The notes: generated by a model not told the origin, from the sequence alone. A DNA stretch of 64,000 nucleotides from Prosapia bicincta (GCA_036971475.1 JBAIZL010000003.1:82586595-82650594); one strand, 5' to 3'; positions 37,301 through 52,500 are shown, counted from the stretch's first letter. Numbers and translations: made by a program.

Positions 37301-40300
37301 AATACTTGTTTGACGTTTAACATGATGTATCAGAAGATTTGCTGCGTCGTCCAACACAGATCTGTCTCTGTATGGTAACACCAAGTGCGGACCAACAGGT
37401 GCTTCTTCAGTACTCTCAGCTTCTTCGTGTCTCTAAAATTTAAAGACTTCTAGTTATATTTATTTCAGTCAAGCAACACTATTTAACAAATAAATATGAG
37501 CACAAAGGACAATTTAATTTTTTAAGCAGAAAGTACTATACAACTACATGTTTTTTTTTAAATAGTTTTAATTAAAAACAATTTTATATGAAATGGTACT
37601 AAATCAGTACATTATTTAGGCTTGTAACAAACTTGAGTCAAGTGTGATGATCTTAGGTTTTCTATCATATTTATGTGTAAGTGTTTGATGTGATTCTGAA
37701 GTAATTAAAAATGAATCACATGTATAGTAAATGATTAATAAGTTTAAAAACACTATTATTCGACAAGAGATTATTAAATATACTTAATGTGTTGCACATA
37801 GCAAATAAAATTATAAAACAAAAAATGAGACTAGTTCAATTTATTAGTCAGAAAAGCCACTCTGTTGAAACAAGCAACAAGTGCCATGAAAATTGTTTAC
37901 TACAAAAATTGGGACAGCACAGCTAAAATCCTCAATCTTCAAATCAAATAAATGTTTGACAATTTTTGTCAGATAATGACATTCTACTTTTACCTAATGG
38001 TATGTTATAAACATCATGGATTTATTTGTAGTTTAATTAAGCAGAAATTTATCAACAGTATTTGAATTTATCATAAGCAATCTTATATTGCTCTCTTTTA
38101 TTGAATGAGAGCCCTCAACAATCTACTGGGAAAACTTTACCCTTCACAGCTTACAAAATCTATACAGATCACAGTATCGTGAATATAATAAATAAACAAC
38201 AATAACCATTGCTACAAATATTTGAACACCTTTGATGTACATTTTGCTACACTGTTAGCAATCATGAGAAGGTTACAAATATACTGAGTATAAACTGAAT
38301 ATATTTGTAACCTTCTGATGATGCTAATAGTGTAGCGAAATGGACACCAAGAGTGTTTAACCTTTGCTCTCCATAGGCGAACTGAGTTCAACATCACAGA
38401 AAATCCCGTTCCGTTCCAATGTCAGACTCAGTCCGACACATTTTGAGATGCAATTATTACATACTTTAGAACGTTTTACATAATGGCAATGTGTACTGTG
38501 TTCATTTGATGAGTTATGAGAAAGCAATGTTTATTTTTATAACGCTTATGGGCCATATTTATCATCGTTTTTTCTGTAAATAAACAACTGGTCCCAGACA
38601 ACTGTTTAAGATATACTGCATAGTAAACGGCAGGCATCTGGCCTAGTTGACCGATCACTGTTGATGTTAACATATCCTCATTTGCGATCTTTATTTATTA
38701 ACTGTTTTGCTTTCATTTTAGTTCTAACATATATTGTTATACAGATATAGTGCTTCCTAATAGGCTTACGTGTGAGCTGTAGGCCTACTGCACAACCTGC
38801 CCAAACGACCCAGGATTACATCCAAACATTTGCTTTGATAAGTTTCACACTGTTAAAAACGGAAACAATAAAATGAAGTATTTTTCAAAAGGTCAAATAA
38901 AGGTGTATGTGTAAATAAATTCAGCCTAAACAAATTTGAACAATTTTGAATAGACCTACATGACATTTTTTAATAATTTATATTTACCCCTCTGTTTTTT
39001 GAGGTACTTACTTTTGTTAATATATTTTGTGCTAAATATGGTGTTTTGGTAAAAGTGAACTTTTATGTCACATTTAAACTCAAATGCAGCTGACTATTAG
39101 GTAGACTATTCCTGGCATTTTTATGCATAGTTTTACATTTTTTAGAATATTGCAAATAGATTTTTTTAATACTATGTAAGCACATATTTTTATTCAGTAT
39201 TACTTTGGACTTAAAATGACTCTATAATTCATCATAAGGAAAATGTTATTTCAACAATTAAGCTAAATATAATTTTTTTCTATATTAAAAAAAAAACATT
39301 TCATCAGGCCTACTAAATTAAACTCTCCGCCCTCGACCGACAAATAACGATCGGCCATCAGGAACCAAATAGGTTAAGTCCAAAAGTACATTATAATAAT
39401 ACATATGTAATAGAAACTACAGCAATAACAATAAATAAACTGAAAGTAATTAAATTAATACATTGTATTTGAAGAAAGCTATTTAAGTAAAGTATATAAT
39501 GGTGAGTTAGGAATAGGTCCTTTATCTGCATTCATTAATTTACAATTTGATTTGACTATAAAAACACTTTCATAACTATTAAGTAACTTTTTTGAGTTTA
39601 TACATTTAGCTAAAATAACATTTTTATCTAAATCATGCTGATTACTAAGGACATGTTCTGCTACACTTGATTTTTCAGGTCTATCATATTTAATATGCGC
39701 AAGATGTTCTTTATATCTAGTTTCAATTTTTCTTTTTGTTTGACCTATATACATCTCGTCTCATTACAAGTACTACAAATTATTTTATAAATACCTGATT
39801 TTTCCAACATTGGAATTTTATCTTTCGGGTTACATAATAAATGCTTGAGTTTATTTTGAGTTTTATAGGCTATCTTAACATTTACCTTTTTAAAAATAGA
39901 GTCTAGCCCTTTTGTTAAAATATTATCGAAAGGTAAACTAATAAAATTACATTTTTTAACTTCTTTTTGAAGAGTGGTAGTTGTGTTCAAAACATATTTT
40001 AATCTTTGTTTTCTAACAATATTATCTTTAATTTTGGTATCAAAATCGTTATATCTAGCCACTCCTTCGATATAATTAATTTCCTTATAAAATTGTCTAG
40101 GACTAAGTGGTACATTGATCGCTCTGTTAACCAAACTGTTAAATGCTGCTATTTTATATGTATAACAATGGTTGGAACTATTTAAAATATATCTGTTATT
40201 GTTAGTAGGTTTCCTGTAAATATCAAATTCAATTTTTTCATGATTTTTAATACACAGAATATCTAAAAATGGTAAACGATTATTAGTTTCTAATTCATAA

Positions 40301-43300
40301 GTAAACTTAATGGAACTATGTATGCTATTAAGTTGGTTTACAAAAACATCAACATTACATTTACTGCTATCAAAGATCGCAAAAACATCATCAACATATC
40401 TTAACCAAATTCTAGGAAAATAAATAATTCTATTCTTTAAGTTTTCTTCAAATCTGCTTATAAAAAGCTCAGCAATGAAAGGAGACAAGCTGTTGCCCAT
40501 AGCAGTTCCATCACATTGTTTATAAAATTCATTATTAAATTTAAAGAAATTTTGGTACATACATATTTCAGTTAATTTGACATATTCGTTTATTTTAATA
40601 GGTTCGATGTTGTTTTCTTTTAAAAAAATGTCAACAAACAATATAGTTTCTTTAACAGGAATGCTAGGAAACAACGAACTTACATCAAAAGATACCATAA
40701 TCTCAGTACTACTAGGTTTTATATTCTTAACTTTGTTGACAAATTCTATGTTGTTTTTAATAGGAAACATACCACGTTTTTCTTTTAAAGAAGTAAATTT
40801 ATAGGCTAACCATTTTGATAAAAGGTAAGTTGGGGAATCAATACCAGAAACTATAGGTCTCATTGCTTTCCCTTCCTTGTGGATTTTTGGAAGGCAATAT
40901 AACCTAGGTATAACAGGATTAGAAATTTGAAATTTATAAATATCTTTCTTAGGAATGACTAAACTACAATTCTTAATAGTATCATTTGTAACTTGAATAA
41001 ACTTGTTTAGTGGGTTTTTAACAATTTTGTGATAAGGGCCTTCTTCTAACATTTTAGTTACTCTATTGACATAATCGTTCTTATCTAAAACTACAATTGT
41101 ATTACCCTTATCAGCTTTTAAATAATAACAATCTTTGTTACAAAGACCTTTAATTAACTCAAAATTATTTTTAACATTAGCCGGTTTATTGGCCATACGA
41201 ATATTATTTTCCATTTTAATTTTACAGGCGTTTCTTATGTAATTTTTATCTGACTCTTTTAAATTAGAAATACAGTCGGCGCCGCTTATTGTGATCATAT
41301 TTGTCAGAAGCATATTTGATAACAATAACCGAACGATAACAATAACCGAATGCTTAATCACGATGTAGTCTACAGCCGTACTGCATTGAACTCACTGTAT
41401 TATTGCCACAACTGTTTGTTCTGAACGATCCTACTCTTAAGCCTATCATTACATCAAGTAATTCTAATTGTAACACTATAATTAAACTGTACTTACCAAA
41501 TTTTGATGCTATTCCGGACAGTTTTATGTACAGTAGTAGAATTTCTGTAATTTAGTTTTCTACTTGTTAAAATTAGTAGGCATATTTCATGTCAGTTTAT
41601 TTTATTCGACTGTAGATTTTTTAAAACACTGAATCTAGCATAATTGAAAAAAATACAGTATATAGAACTACGTAAAACACTTGATCAAAACATTTTAACA
41701 CATAAAACTTCATTATAAAACACTTCAATCTTATTTACACTTCAATCATCTTTACACTTCAAATTTACATTTACTTTTTCTTGAAGAATTCCTCTGTCTG
41801 TAGTCTTCTCGTAAAATATTGTTTATAAATTGTTCATATTCATAATGTTTGTTGAAATTTTCTGCTTTTTGTTGAACAAACTGCCTTAGAATCTCAAGAG
41901 CTTGGTGAACTTCCTGCTTAGATCTTTGCGGTACACATTTATCATTTTCGTCATCATCGGTGCCTTCTTCTTCTTCAGTAACTTTTGATGTTGAAGCAAA
42001 CTACCTCACAAATATCGTATTCAGTCATTTCCGCTGCTGTTTCAATACTATCGTCAACTTCCATCCACTCAGTATATTCTTTTAAGGACAAATCGAAAGG
42101 CTTCAAGTTCTCTTCAGAGTCTTCCTCAGATGTAGCTTGCTCTCGATTTTCTTCAACAAAAAAACCACCTTTTCTAAAGCAATTTTTCACAGTTTTTTCA
42201 GAAACTTCATTTCAAGATTTTGCTATCAGATGAATAGCATCGAGTAAAGAAGTTTTTTTAGCCAATTCATTTGAGGTAAGGGTTTGAAATTCATCCATAT
42301 TTTCTATAATTCTAGCACGCATCTCTCGTCGATAAAAACTTTTGAGATTTTTAATTATGCCTTGGTCACATGGCTGAATAATTGATGTAGTATTGGCCGG
42401 AAGGTAAATCACTTTGATGTGTTTTAGCGTAGTGCTTATGTCATTATGTGGAGTGCAGTTGTCTAGTAGAAGGACAATGTTGCGTTTGAAGCTGGTATCC
42501 CAATTAGTCAGAAATACATTAAAAATTTTTGATGTCATCCAAGCATTGGAGTTTGAATGATATTCAACCGGTAGCTTTTTGATACCTTGAAAACAACGTG
42601 GATTTTTAGATTTACCGATAATTAAGAGTTTTTCTTTATGACCAACCATGTTAACATAACACAAAACAGTTATTCTTTGTTTACATATTTTACAGCCGTT
42701 AGCAATTTCATTTTTAAATAAGTAAGTATGTTCGGGTAAAGCACGATAATAAAGTCCTGTTTCATCTGCATTGTATATGCAGCTAGGAGAATACTCGGCC
42801 AAAATCTTTGGCCATTCGTATTGTAACCAGTCCTCAGCTCCAACAAAATCAGCATTTCTTTTTTCACCACACGTTTTCTTGTAAACAATGTTTTCCCTTT
42901 TCTTCCATCGATTGAACCATCCATCTGTGGCTTTAAAATCCTGTTTTCCTATTTTTTTGGCAAGATCCTCAGCTTTTAGACGCATTAGTGGGCCGTCAAC
43001 TCGAGTATCTTTTTCGCGAACATTTTTAAACCACAATTTCAAAGCTGATTCCACTTGCGGATCCTTCCCAGAACGATGTCTTTTGTTCTCAACATTTGCA
43101 TTACACTTTGATAATGACAAGATTTTTTCTTTGTTGTTCAATATTTTACATAAGAGAGGTTGAGAAACGCCAAGTTGAGAAGCAGCGTTTCTTTGACTCA
43201 TTTTTGGTAATTTACTGTACCTATCTAGAATATCAAGTTTTTGTTTAAGACTTAAATCGCGTTGTTTCTTTTGAGATTCGGACATCTTGCTATACTGTAA

Positions 43301-46300
43301 TTTGAATCTTTAAGTGACACTAAACTCTACAAAACAAACGAAAAAGATCTTTAAAAATTAAGTTATGTAAAATCACACTGAAATACTGTAATAAACGTTC
43401 ATAAAAATTCACTGTTAAAAAATACAGTAGGACTGTACTGTTCAGTAGTAACATCAACTAATGTTAACAAACAACTAAAGCCGACTCAAGCAAGGGTGTT
43501 TGCGTAAACAAAGAGTAAGGAAGACATTCTGAGAACTGTGCTAAGTGCTGAAACCGTTATAAAGTATTTCTGTCATTCTAAAAATAAACATTCTATGAAT
43601 TGGGCGTCATTGTGTGTTGCACGTGCTGTTTACACTACTTTGTAGACATTTTTACTTGGTCCATGCTAATATACGTTGACGCATATGATTTTGAATGGCA
43701 AATTAAATGATAATAATAATCGAACAGATGATTACAATAAGCGGCCTAATTACAATGTATTAATATACGTCCGTGTTTGTTTTTCAATGAAACGATAACA
43801 ATAACCGAATGATAACATTAACCGTGATCACAATAAGCGGCGCCGACTGTACTACTTTCTATATTAGCTACTATATCAACTACAGTTTTGTTAGTGTAAT
43901 TACAAAGTGCAAAATTTAACCCTTTACTTAATAAATTAATTTCATCTCTATTAAAAGTTTGGCTAGATTCATTACGAACTAGCGGACAGGTAGGGTTTTT
44001 ATTATTATTACCTATTTCATCCAAATTTAAATGTTTACTACAAATTTCTTATCCAGATTTTTTACCTTACAATCAATTTTATCCTTATTTATTATATACA
44101 TTTTTCTACAAAAATTATTCCAAACAATAGCGTCAATATCCTTTGCTAGTTTGAGGTGTAAATTGTACTTTTTCAATTCTAAATTAGCTAATTTACTATA
44201 AAGATATTTAATTTATAATTTTAACCATTTGAGTTTTGCAAATTCGATAACTCTCTTGGTACGTGAATTATTAAGATTAATGCGGAAACCATTTATAAAT
44301 TTAGGAAAAACTTTAAAACGTTGACATTTTTTCAAAAAAATAATATCTACTTGTAATGATTTTATTTTTAAACTTAACTTACTAAAAAGGTTTTGCTCAG
44401 TTGACCAGGAAGCCATGATAATACACAATATCAAGAGCATAGTGGTACAATATATTACAATAAAAATATTGGAAAGAACCCCAGTACCACAAAAATAATC
44501 AAAAATAACAAATAAAACAAGTTACTTAAGATTAAACCCTTATGTACATTTCGATGACCATGTGATCATCATCAGAGGGTCTTATTACAAAATACAATCT
44601 AGCACACAAGAAGTTACAAACTAGAATGATACCAATCGTTCTCCGCGGTTGCTATATGTAGGCGTGAGGTAAGCTCCGCCCCCTCTCCGCCCTCGAGAGA
44701 CACAATATTTTTATTGTAATATATTGTACCACTGTGCTCTAGATATTGTGTATTGTATTTCATGAAATTTAATTTCAGAATGGCACTTGCTTATAAAAAT
44801 ATTTATAGAAATAACTTAGTACAGGAAACTGTAATAAGTGAAACTTTATTATTCAGTTATTTGTGAAAAGTGTAGGGCCTGAAGAAAATATGTGGAAGGA
44901 ATAAACCTGTGAAAAATACCACTGATATTTAACGCTGTTTAAAAAAAATAAATTTTATACATGAGTTATGCATAAAAAAACTATTAAACATTGCCTTTAC
45001 AAATCCATTCAAAATAACAAACAAACAAAAAATTTTAACTAATATCTAAGTTTTTTAAAAATATTGTATTCGTCAGCTTTATAAGCTAAAAATGAGAATA
45101 TTACTAATAGCTAATGATGGTAGACCAAAAACCTGTAAATACAGAAACATGAAAATACAAAATATGTAATTTTTGTTAATAAACATAAATTACGTTATAG
45201 TAAAATAAGATTTATTAGTTTCTAAGTATAACAGGCTATAACAAATTTTCCTACTTACCTCATCGAAGCATGTTTCTATTTCGTTGAATAATGACTTAGA
45301 GCGTAGAGCTTTTATGTCAGTTGACTTGAAGGTTATGCCTTGATGGTCAAGCGACTTTAAGTAGTATTTTTCATTTTGTTCTTTCCATATTTTGTTGAAC
45401 CCCTAAATCAAAAATTGCAGTATTGAAATTAAATTATATTACACATTTTTATAAGTTTTTCACAATGATCATAAAAACAGACATTTATGAATAGTTTAAA
45501 GGTAACATTTTTTAATTTAACCAATCCTATCATAGACTTGTAATTTATAAAAGTTATTGTAGTTATAAAAGTTACGAAAGTTCTTGTAAGTTTATGAAAG
45601 TTTAACTCAGGAGCTGAGATAATTTTAAATAGAAAATTATTTTTAAAAGCAGTGCAAGAAATTTTGTAAAACAGAAAAATATCAATCTTTTATTTATACA
45701 CATTTACTGAAACAACTAGTAAACCTAAGCTAATACAGTAGTCTTGAAATTCCGAGTCCCGACATTTTAAGGTTCTGTTAAATTCGAGCCTATTTCATCT
45801 ATTTGAAAGAAAATGATGATTCGGGCTTCCAAGAACTGTTTATAGCCATACGGTATGCAAAGGAGATAAGTCGGGCTTCCAAGATGTTTATATCATTACA
45901 GTATGGAAAGAAAATGAGTTGGATTTTCAAGAAATGTTCATATAAAGTTCAACAAACTTATTTAGTGCATTTTTAATTTTAATATTGGGATTCATTACTA
46001 TTTTTTCTAATGCACAGGAACGTATTTCTGTGTAATCCTAGGTTTTGGTAATTCGAGGGTGTCTCTTGGTCCCATTTACCTCGAATTATCGAGACTACTG
46101 TAGTTAAAAACCAACTTTACTGAATATTGCTTCATGTAATCATCTTCAATTCACTTATTAAACTATATTTAAAAAGTACTTAACTACTTTTTCATGTCAG
46201 AAAGTAGGCAATTACGTATTCACTTAGTTAAGTACTTTTTAAATACAGCTTACTGAATATTTTCAACAAAGATTCTATAATTTATGCATATTAAAAATTC

Positions 46301-48379
46301 TTTAATTTTTTTTTTTTATTTAGAATTAGATTGATAGGTTAAGTTCAAATTTCTATCGTCAATTTAATTTTTTTGGTAATGTCTCTTTCTGAGTGTTACA
46401 TTTGTTTCTTTTTACTTAATAATTTCACCTCAAACAAATACTTTTGTTAAATAACCCTGAACAGATTCACTAAAAATTTGTAATAAAACCCTCGGTAAGA
46501 TGGCCCTAAAGGACCATATGAGGACACCTAAGTAGCAAAATACTTTTAACCAGGTATATTTCTAGGACACAATCAGAATACAGTAGTTTCTCCCATAACT
46601 TGTCTCTCAATTCTGGTTCAACTTTGTCAGATTGTCTTACATTTTGTAACACAAACCTTGATCATAAGTAATTATGGTAACTATAAAGGGACAGAAAATA
46701 CAATCTCTTTAAATCCAGAAGCTACAGATAAATAGTAAAAGAAATAGCTAACATTTAGAATACTCTTGTATAGTTTACCTTTTGGGCCTCCCTCCACTCT
46801 TCCTCCTTTGCCTTAAGTCGTCTCAATACAACAGGAACTGCCACAAAAGGATTTTTCTTTAGACCATCAATTATTTCAGCTGCTTTTTTCCCATATATTC
46901 TAAATAAAATTGTAAAAAATAAAATATGATAAAGAGTTTATTAGAAGAGTTTGCTTTGGACTTGAAGCATTGTTTTCTATTAAAAAATCTTTTTGTCCAA
47001 ACACGTTAAGTGTATAAAATTATTTATTGTTTCAAACACCATGCCATTTGACATAGTCTGAGGTATTCTAGTTGGATGTACTAGAGATCATGGTAAAATG
47101 AATAAACGTTTAGTGATTTTACAGACTCTTTTTTCTCCAGACACTGCATTGCACAGAAAATCCGATTAATTTGGGCCAAAATAGAGGTCTTTAAATTCCA
47201 TAACTTTAGTTTTTTTGTTTAGATTGTTATGAAACTTAGGTATGTTTTTCTAAACATTCTATGTTGCAATAAAGTATATTGATTGCAGTTCAAAATTCTA
47301 ATCTTAGTTTAATTTTTTGTAAACATTTAGGAGTAAAATCCATTTGTTTCAAATATTATTAATACAATTTTGTTACGCTTAAATTGGATTAGATACTTAT
47401 TAAAATTATTATCACCATGACATTTTGATATTAATAGGGAGGAAAAAAATTCATTTTTATGGAAAAATACACGCCGCAATCTTGGCTTATTGTGTTTAGA
47501 ATGTAACTCCCAAATAAAATTATTTGCTAGTGTCTAAGAATTAAAAAAAAAAAACAAATAAAATGTATGCCTCAATCTATACTAATATATAAAAATTTAA
47601 TGGTGTCTGTGTGTGTGCGTTTTCTCAATCATGTAAAATTTAATTTACCCATAGAGCTGAAATTTTACATGGACATTTTTAGGGTCCTTGGTTAACACAT
47701 AGCCCTATTTTTATTTAGAAATTCTATCAGGGCACCGCCCCACGGACCTCGAAAACCCCCTTAACACTCAATTTCCTATACTCCATTTAACACTTAACTT
47801 GACTTAATCAGCTCATAATCACCTGTAACAGTCACTTTTAAACAGCTGAGAGTAATTGATTGTTATTCATCTTTCTAGGTTAGTTTACTTTGCAAATGAT
47901 ATGTTACAAGCAGAAGTTTTACCTTCCCTTGGTTTGCAAGACAATAATCAATAAGTTTATACTTTGATATATTTATTGGCAACTAATCTATGCTATTATA
48001 TAAAAATCTAATGGTGTCTGTCTATGCAATTTAGAGCATGCATAAGACTTTACAAGGTAAAATACTGTAAATGTCATGGCCTCACCCATGACAAATGGCA
48101 CACTACTAGACATTTTTCAAATCCTTTCATGCTTTAACGGATACAAGAGCAATACCCTCGGGTAAAGTATATGAACCTCTAATAAATGAAGCGGTTAGAA
48201 ATTGCTAGAAGTGGCAAGTCAATGTATATGGTACACTAGGACCTATGTGAAATGAGTAGAGAATTGGTCAGCTGACAGCAAGTAAGGACAATCTAATGTT
48301 TATGTTTATGTTTACTCTGAAATTATACAGTATCTTCCCGTCTAAACATGCAATTATTCAAACTTCTCTGCTACAGTGG

Positions 48380-48415
<36 letters not shown>

Positions 48416-48790
48416 TTTTTGGACTAGGAGACTGACAGACTTACCTTGGTAAGAGTCCTCACTGTAGTCTTGAAATAGAAACACATAAAAGCACTTAAAC
48501 AATGATATATTTCAACCACACAGTGGTCTTTGTCAATCGAAGAGAAAACAAAAAGAAATATGAGAGAATGAAATAAAATAAATATAAGTTGAAATCACAG
48601 ATTGTGTAGAGTAGATATATATATCTTTTTTTTTTCTTGACTGCAGAAGATCATGTTGATCGAAATATTTCAAATAAAAGTGTATTAAGTGTTTTATATG
48701 TGTTTTATATGTGCTTATTTCCAAGAGATTGCAGTTTTGGACTATTGCCTTTAGGTAAGTCTGTCAGTCTCCTATCAAGTCCAAAAAATT

Positions 48791-48837
<47 letters not shown>

Positions 48838-49475
48838 TTGATATTTTACGTTATCCATTGTTTTTCCGTTGCACTGACTTTATGAAGTTAATATAATACT
48901 ATTGTAAGTAATTTTATCCACCATTAAGTGCAATAATTTTACCTTGAGTGATGAGGCACCTTTTGGTCACTTGACCATTGTCGAATCACTGATATTTTTC
49001 TGGTGTAGATGTTCGGTCCGTGATATTGGTATTTGTTGACATTACACGCACTTTCTCTTGATCTGTATGTATGATGTTTTTATATAGTATGTCTTCTGTA
49101 TATGTTGTTTGTAGATTCATTAAATTGTTGTGTATGTTTTTATAAATGTGGTATTTTTCTAGTGAGATTAAGAGTAATAACCCAATAGAACTAAACTCAC
49201 TAGAAAAATACCGCATTTATAAAAACATATACAACAATTTAATGAATCTACAAACAACATATACAGAAGACATACTATATAAAAACATCATACACACAGA
49301 TCAAGAGAAAGTGCGTGTAACGTCAACAAATACCAATATCACGGACCGAACATCTACACCAGAAAAATATCAGTGATTCGACAATGGTCAAGTGACCGAA
49401 AGGTGCCTCATCACTCAAGGTAAAATTATTGCACTTAATGGTGGATAAAATTACTTACAATAGTAATATATTAAC

Positions 49476-49532
<57 letters not shown>

Positions 49533-52500
49533 TCCATGAGCATATGAGTGGTTATAGTTTATATAAGTCTGTCAGGGGAAAAGAGATAAGGCTATTAGGA
49601 GGGGGGAAAATGAATGGATTTATCTGATGTTGAGGTTAGGGGATTCTCTGGACTTGGTATACCACTGGTATGATAGTTCCCACCTTCTCAGTTCTGAGGG
49701 ATTGCAATCAGGGGGGAGTGATTTAATTATTTTTGTGGTATAGCAGTCATCAAAAGTTGTGATGTTGTGACTCGCAGCATGTTGAGCTGTTGGTCTATCC
49801 ATATTCATAATTTTAACATCATGTCTGTGGCCATTCATTCTGATATTCAGACCATCCGTGGTCAGGCCTATGTACTGTGCTGAGCAAAGTTTACATTGTA
49901 GCTGGTATATGCCATTTTTCGATGTACAATTATGATGACCCTGTATTTTGAAGACCATTTTTGTTGTTTGGCTGTTGAAACTATTTGCTGAGGGGTGTAT
50001 TGGACACGTCTTGCATCTAGGTCTATTGCATGGGAAGGAGCCATGAGGAAGCAGACTACCATCCTGGTCTACATAAACTCAACAAGATATTGAGAGATGG
50101 CTTCAAAATTCTTCAAGCTTCCGTCCACACCAAAAATCTTTTCACCGATCCACCGCAAATTTGGTACAAGCAACCTCCCAACTTGAAAAACATCCTAGTA
50201 CATCCTAAACTACCAGACCCTGATGCAGAGAAACCACACAAACTTCCTCATGGCTCCTTCCCATGCAATAGACCTAGATGCAAGATGTGTCCAATACACC
50301 CCTCAGGGTGATTCGACAATGGTCAACGACCGAAAGGTGCCTCATCACTCAAGGTAAAATTATTGCACTTAATGGTGGATAAAATTACTCACATAGTAAT
50401 ATATTAACTTCATAAAGTCAGTGCAACGGAAAAACAATGGATAATGTTAAATATCAAGAATTTAATACCTACCAAGGTAAACAACTGTACCGTAAATATC
50501 TTAAACTAAAAATCAAACTCCAGAATTGCATCAACAAAATACAGTTTAATAAAAAATGCTTAACACTTAATATAACACCAAAATACGCAAAATTACACAT
50601 AAAAAATAAACAAAACACTATTATCAATAAAGCAACAAAAATAGCAGAATCACACATTATTAAACAAAACATTAAAGCTGCCTACCATAAAAAAAGCCAA
50701 ATCAATTTACAACTATACACAACCAATTTGGAAATAATGAAAACTTTTGACACTCTCACACCTATTATTCACGAAAAAACACAACAAATTATAATAAAAC
50801 ATAAAACAAACACTATTAACAGACAAAACAAAAAAATCAAAAATTTATCAAAACAACTTAACCTAAAAAATAGCCTAGAACCAATCCACACATCAAAACA
50901 ACAACATAACCTAAAAAATAGCCTAGAACCAACCCACACCTCTAACAATAATAAATTCATAAACTTAACTAAAACACAATTTACTGAAAAAGAAAAAATA
51001 ATAATAACAAATTCCTTCAAATATAACCTACCTAACTTCAACAAAAAACAAATAATAAAAAACCTAATAGTTGACACAGAATCTAACATCCACAAAATTA
51101 CCCACCAAAATACTGAACACATAAGAAATAATATTAATAATAAAATTAACCTAATAAAAACGGAAAAAAACAAAAAACGGAACAATATATAAATAAAAAA
51201 AGAAATTATAAAACTCAGAGAAAAACTAGAAAACAACGACTATTTAATATTAAAATCAGATAAAACAAATACACCAGTAATAATAGAAAATACCAAATAT
51301 ATCGATTCAATGACTAACTACATAAAAGAAAATAAATACGAACAAATCCCAGACCCAACTAACAAATACCTTATTACAATAAAAAACTTAATAGTCACTC
51401 ACCGTAACACCTTAAACTATAACAATAAATTAAAATACCACACAAGATTATACCCATTCAAACCATGCGCACCAGTATTATCAGGGATACCTAAAATCCA
51501 CAAACCCAACACACCATTTAGACCACTAATAAATTTCACAACAGCACCATCTTACATAATCGCAAAAATTCTAGACAAAATCCTAAGATCTAAAATACAT
51601 ATCAACAACACATACAATATAAAAAATGGATACGAATTAATTAATAAAATAAAAACGATAAAAACAAACAGCAACTCAAAAATAATAAGTTATGACATAA
51701 CTAACATGTACCCTAGTACCCCAATAGAAGAAACCATAGAAATAATAAAAAACAAACTGATACACAATAACGAAAAAAGTAACATAATAGATAGTATCAT
51801 TACGCTAACCAAACACATATGTAACCAAAATTACTTCCAATTTAACAATAAATATTATAAACAAACAACAGGACTCCCCATGGGTTCACCTATATCATCT
51901 GTCATGTCAGAAATATATTTACAACACTTTGAACAAATAATAATTAAACCTATAATAAACACACACAATATCTCACTATGGACAAGATATGTAGACGATA
52001 TACTTGTAATATACCAACCTACCATTCACAACGAACACGTCATAATATTAAACAAACTAAATACATACAACGAAAACATACAATTCACCGTTGAAACAGA
52101 AACAAATAGAACAATCAACTTCCTCGACATTACTTTAAATATAAATGATAATAAAATAGAAACTACAGTATACAGGAAACCTACTTCCAACAACACCACA
52201 ATACACTACAAATCTAACCACCCCTGGACACACAAAATCAACACTTACAGTAACATGATAAATAAAGCAATAAAATACACACAGGATAACAAACAAAAAT
52301 TAAATGAAGAATTAGATAACATTACAAAAATAGCAATAGAAAATGGATACAACAAACACATTATAAAAAATATATACAATAAACTCACAAAAAAACCTAA
52401 CCTCAACACAACACTACAACCGGAACACGAAAATAATAAAAATAAAAAAAATCTACCTAAAATATAAATACACCAATAACAAAATAGAAAAAATAACAAA

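Larger units (their letters stand above)
39479..44415 (-). pseudogene. PLE RT-GIY-YIG coding region, split and broken
   Basis: Starts at an ATG near 44415 ([16 protein letters not shown]). An in-frame stop lies at 44213 and a frameshift near 44040; the frame is then cut by the Tigger between ..[10 protein letters not shown] and [12 protein letters not shown]... The main uninterrupted part (41272-39745) has [59 protein letters not shown] and LPFLDILC. A 5-bp insertion near 39765 shifts the frame just before MYIGQTKRK, so the GIY-YIG nuclease is read separately (39754-39479). Confidence 0.86.
39310..44765 (-). mobile_element. Penelope-like element interrupted by a Tigger
   Basis: Read on the minus strand, the PLE runs from a 5' terminal region (44765-44415) through a long coding region to GIY-YIG (stop at 39479). 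A 2.58-kb Tigger (41273-43849) splits the frame. The 5' region is itself an inverted repeat (44408-44466 against 44710-44760) and carries a hammerhead-like motif at 44535-44580. CTCCGCCCTCGA occurs at both outer ends, which is consistent with terminal repeats. Same lineage as the 32.8-34.5 kb copy. Confidence 0.85.
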
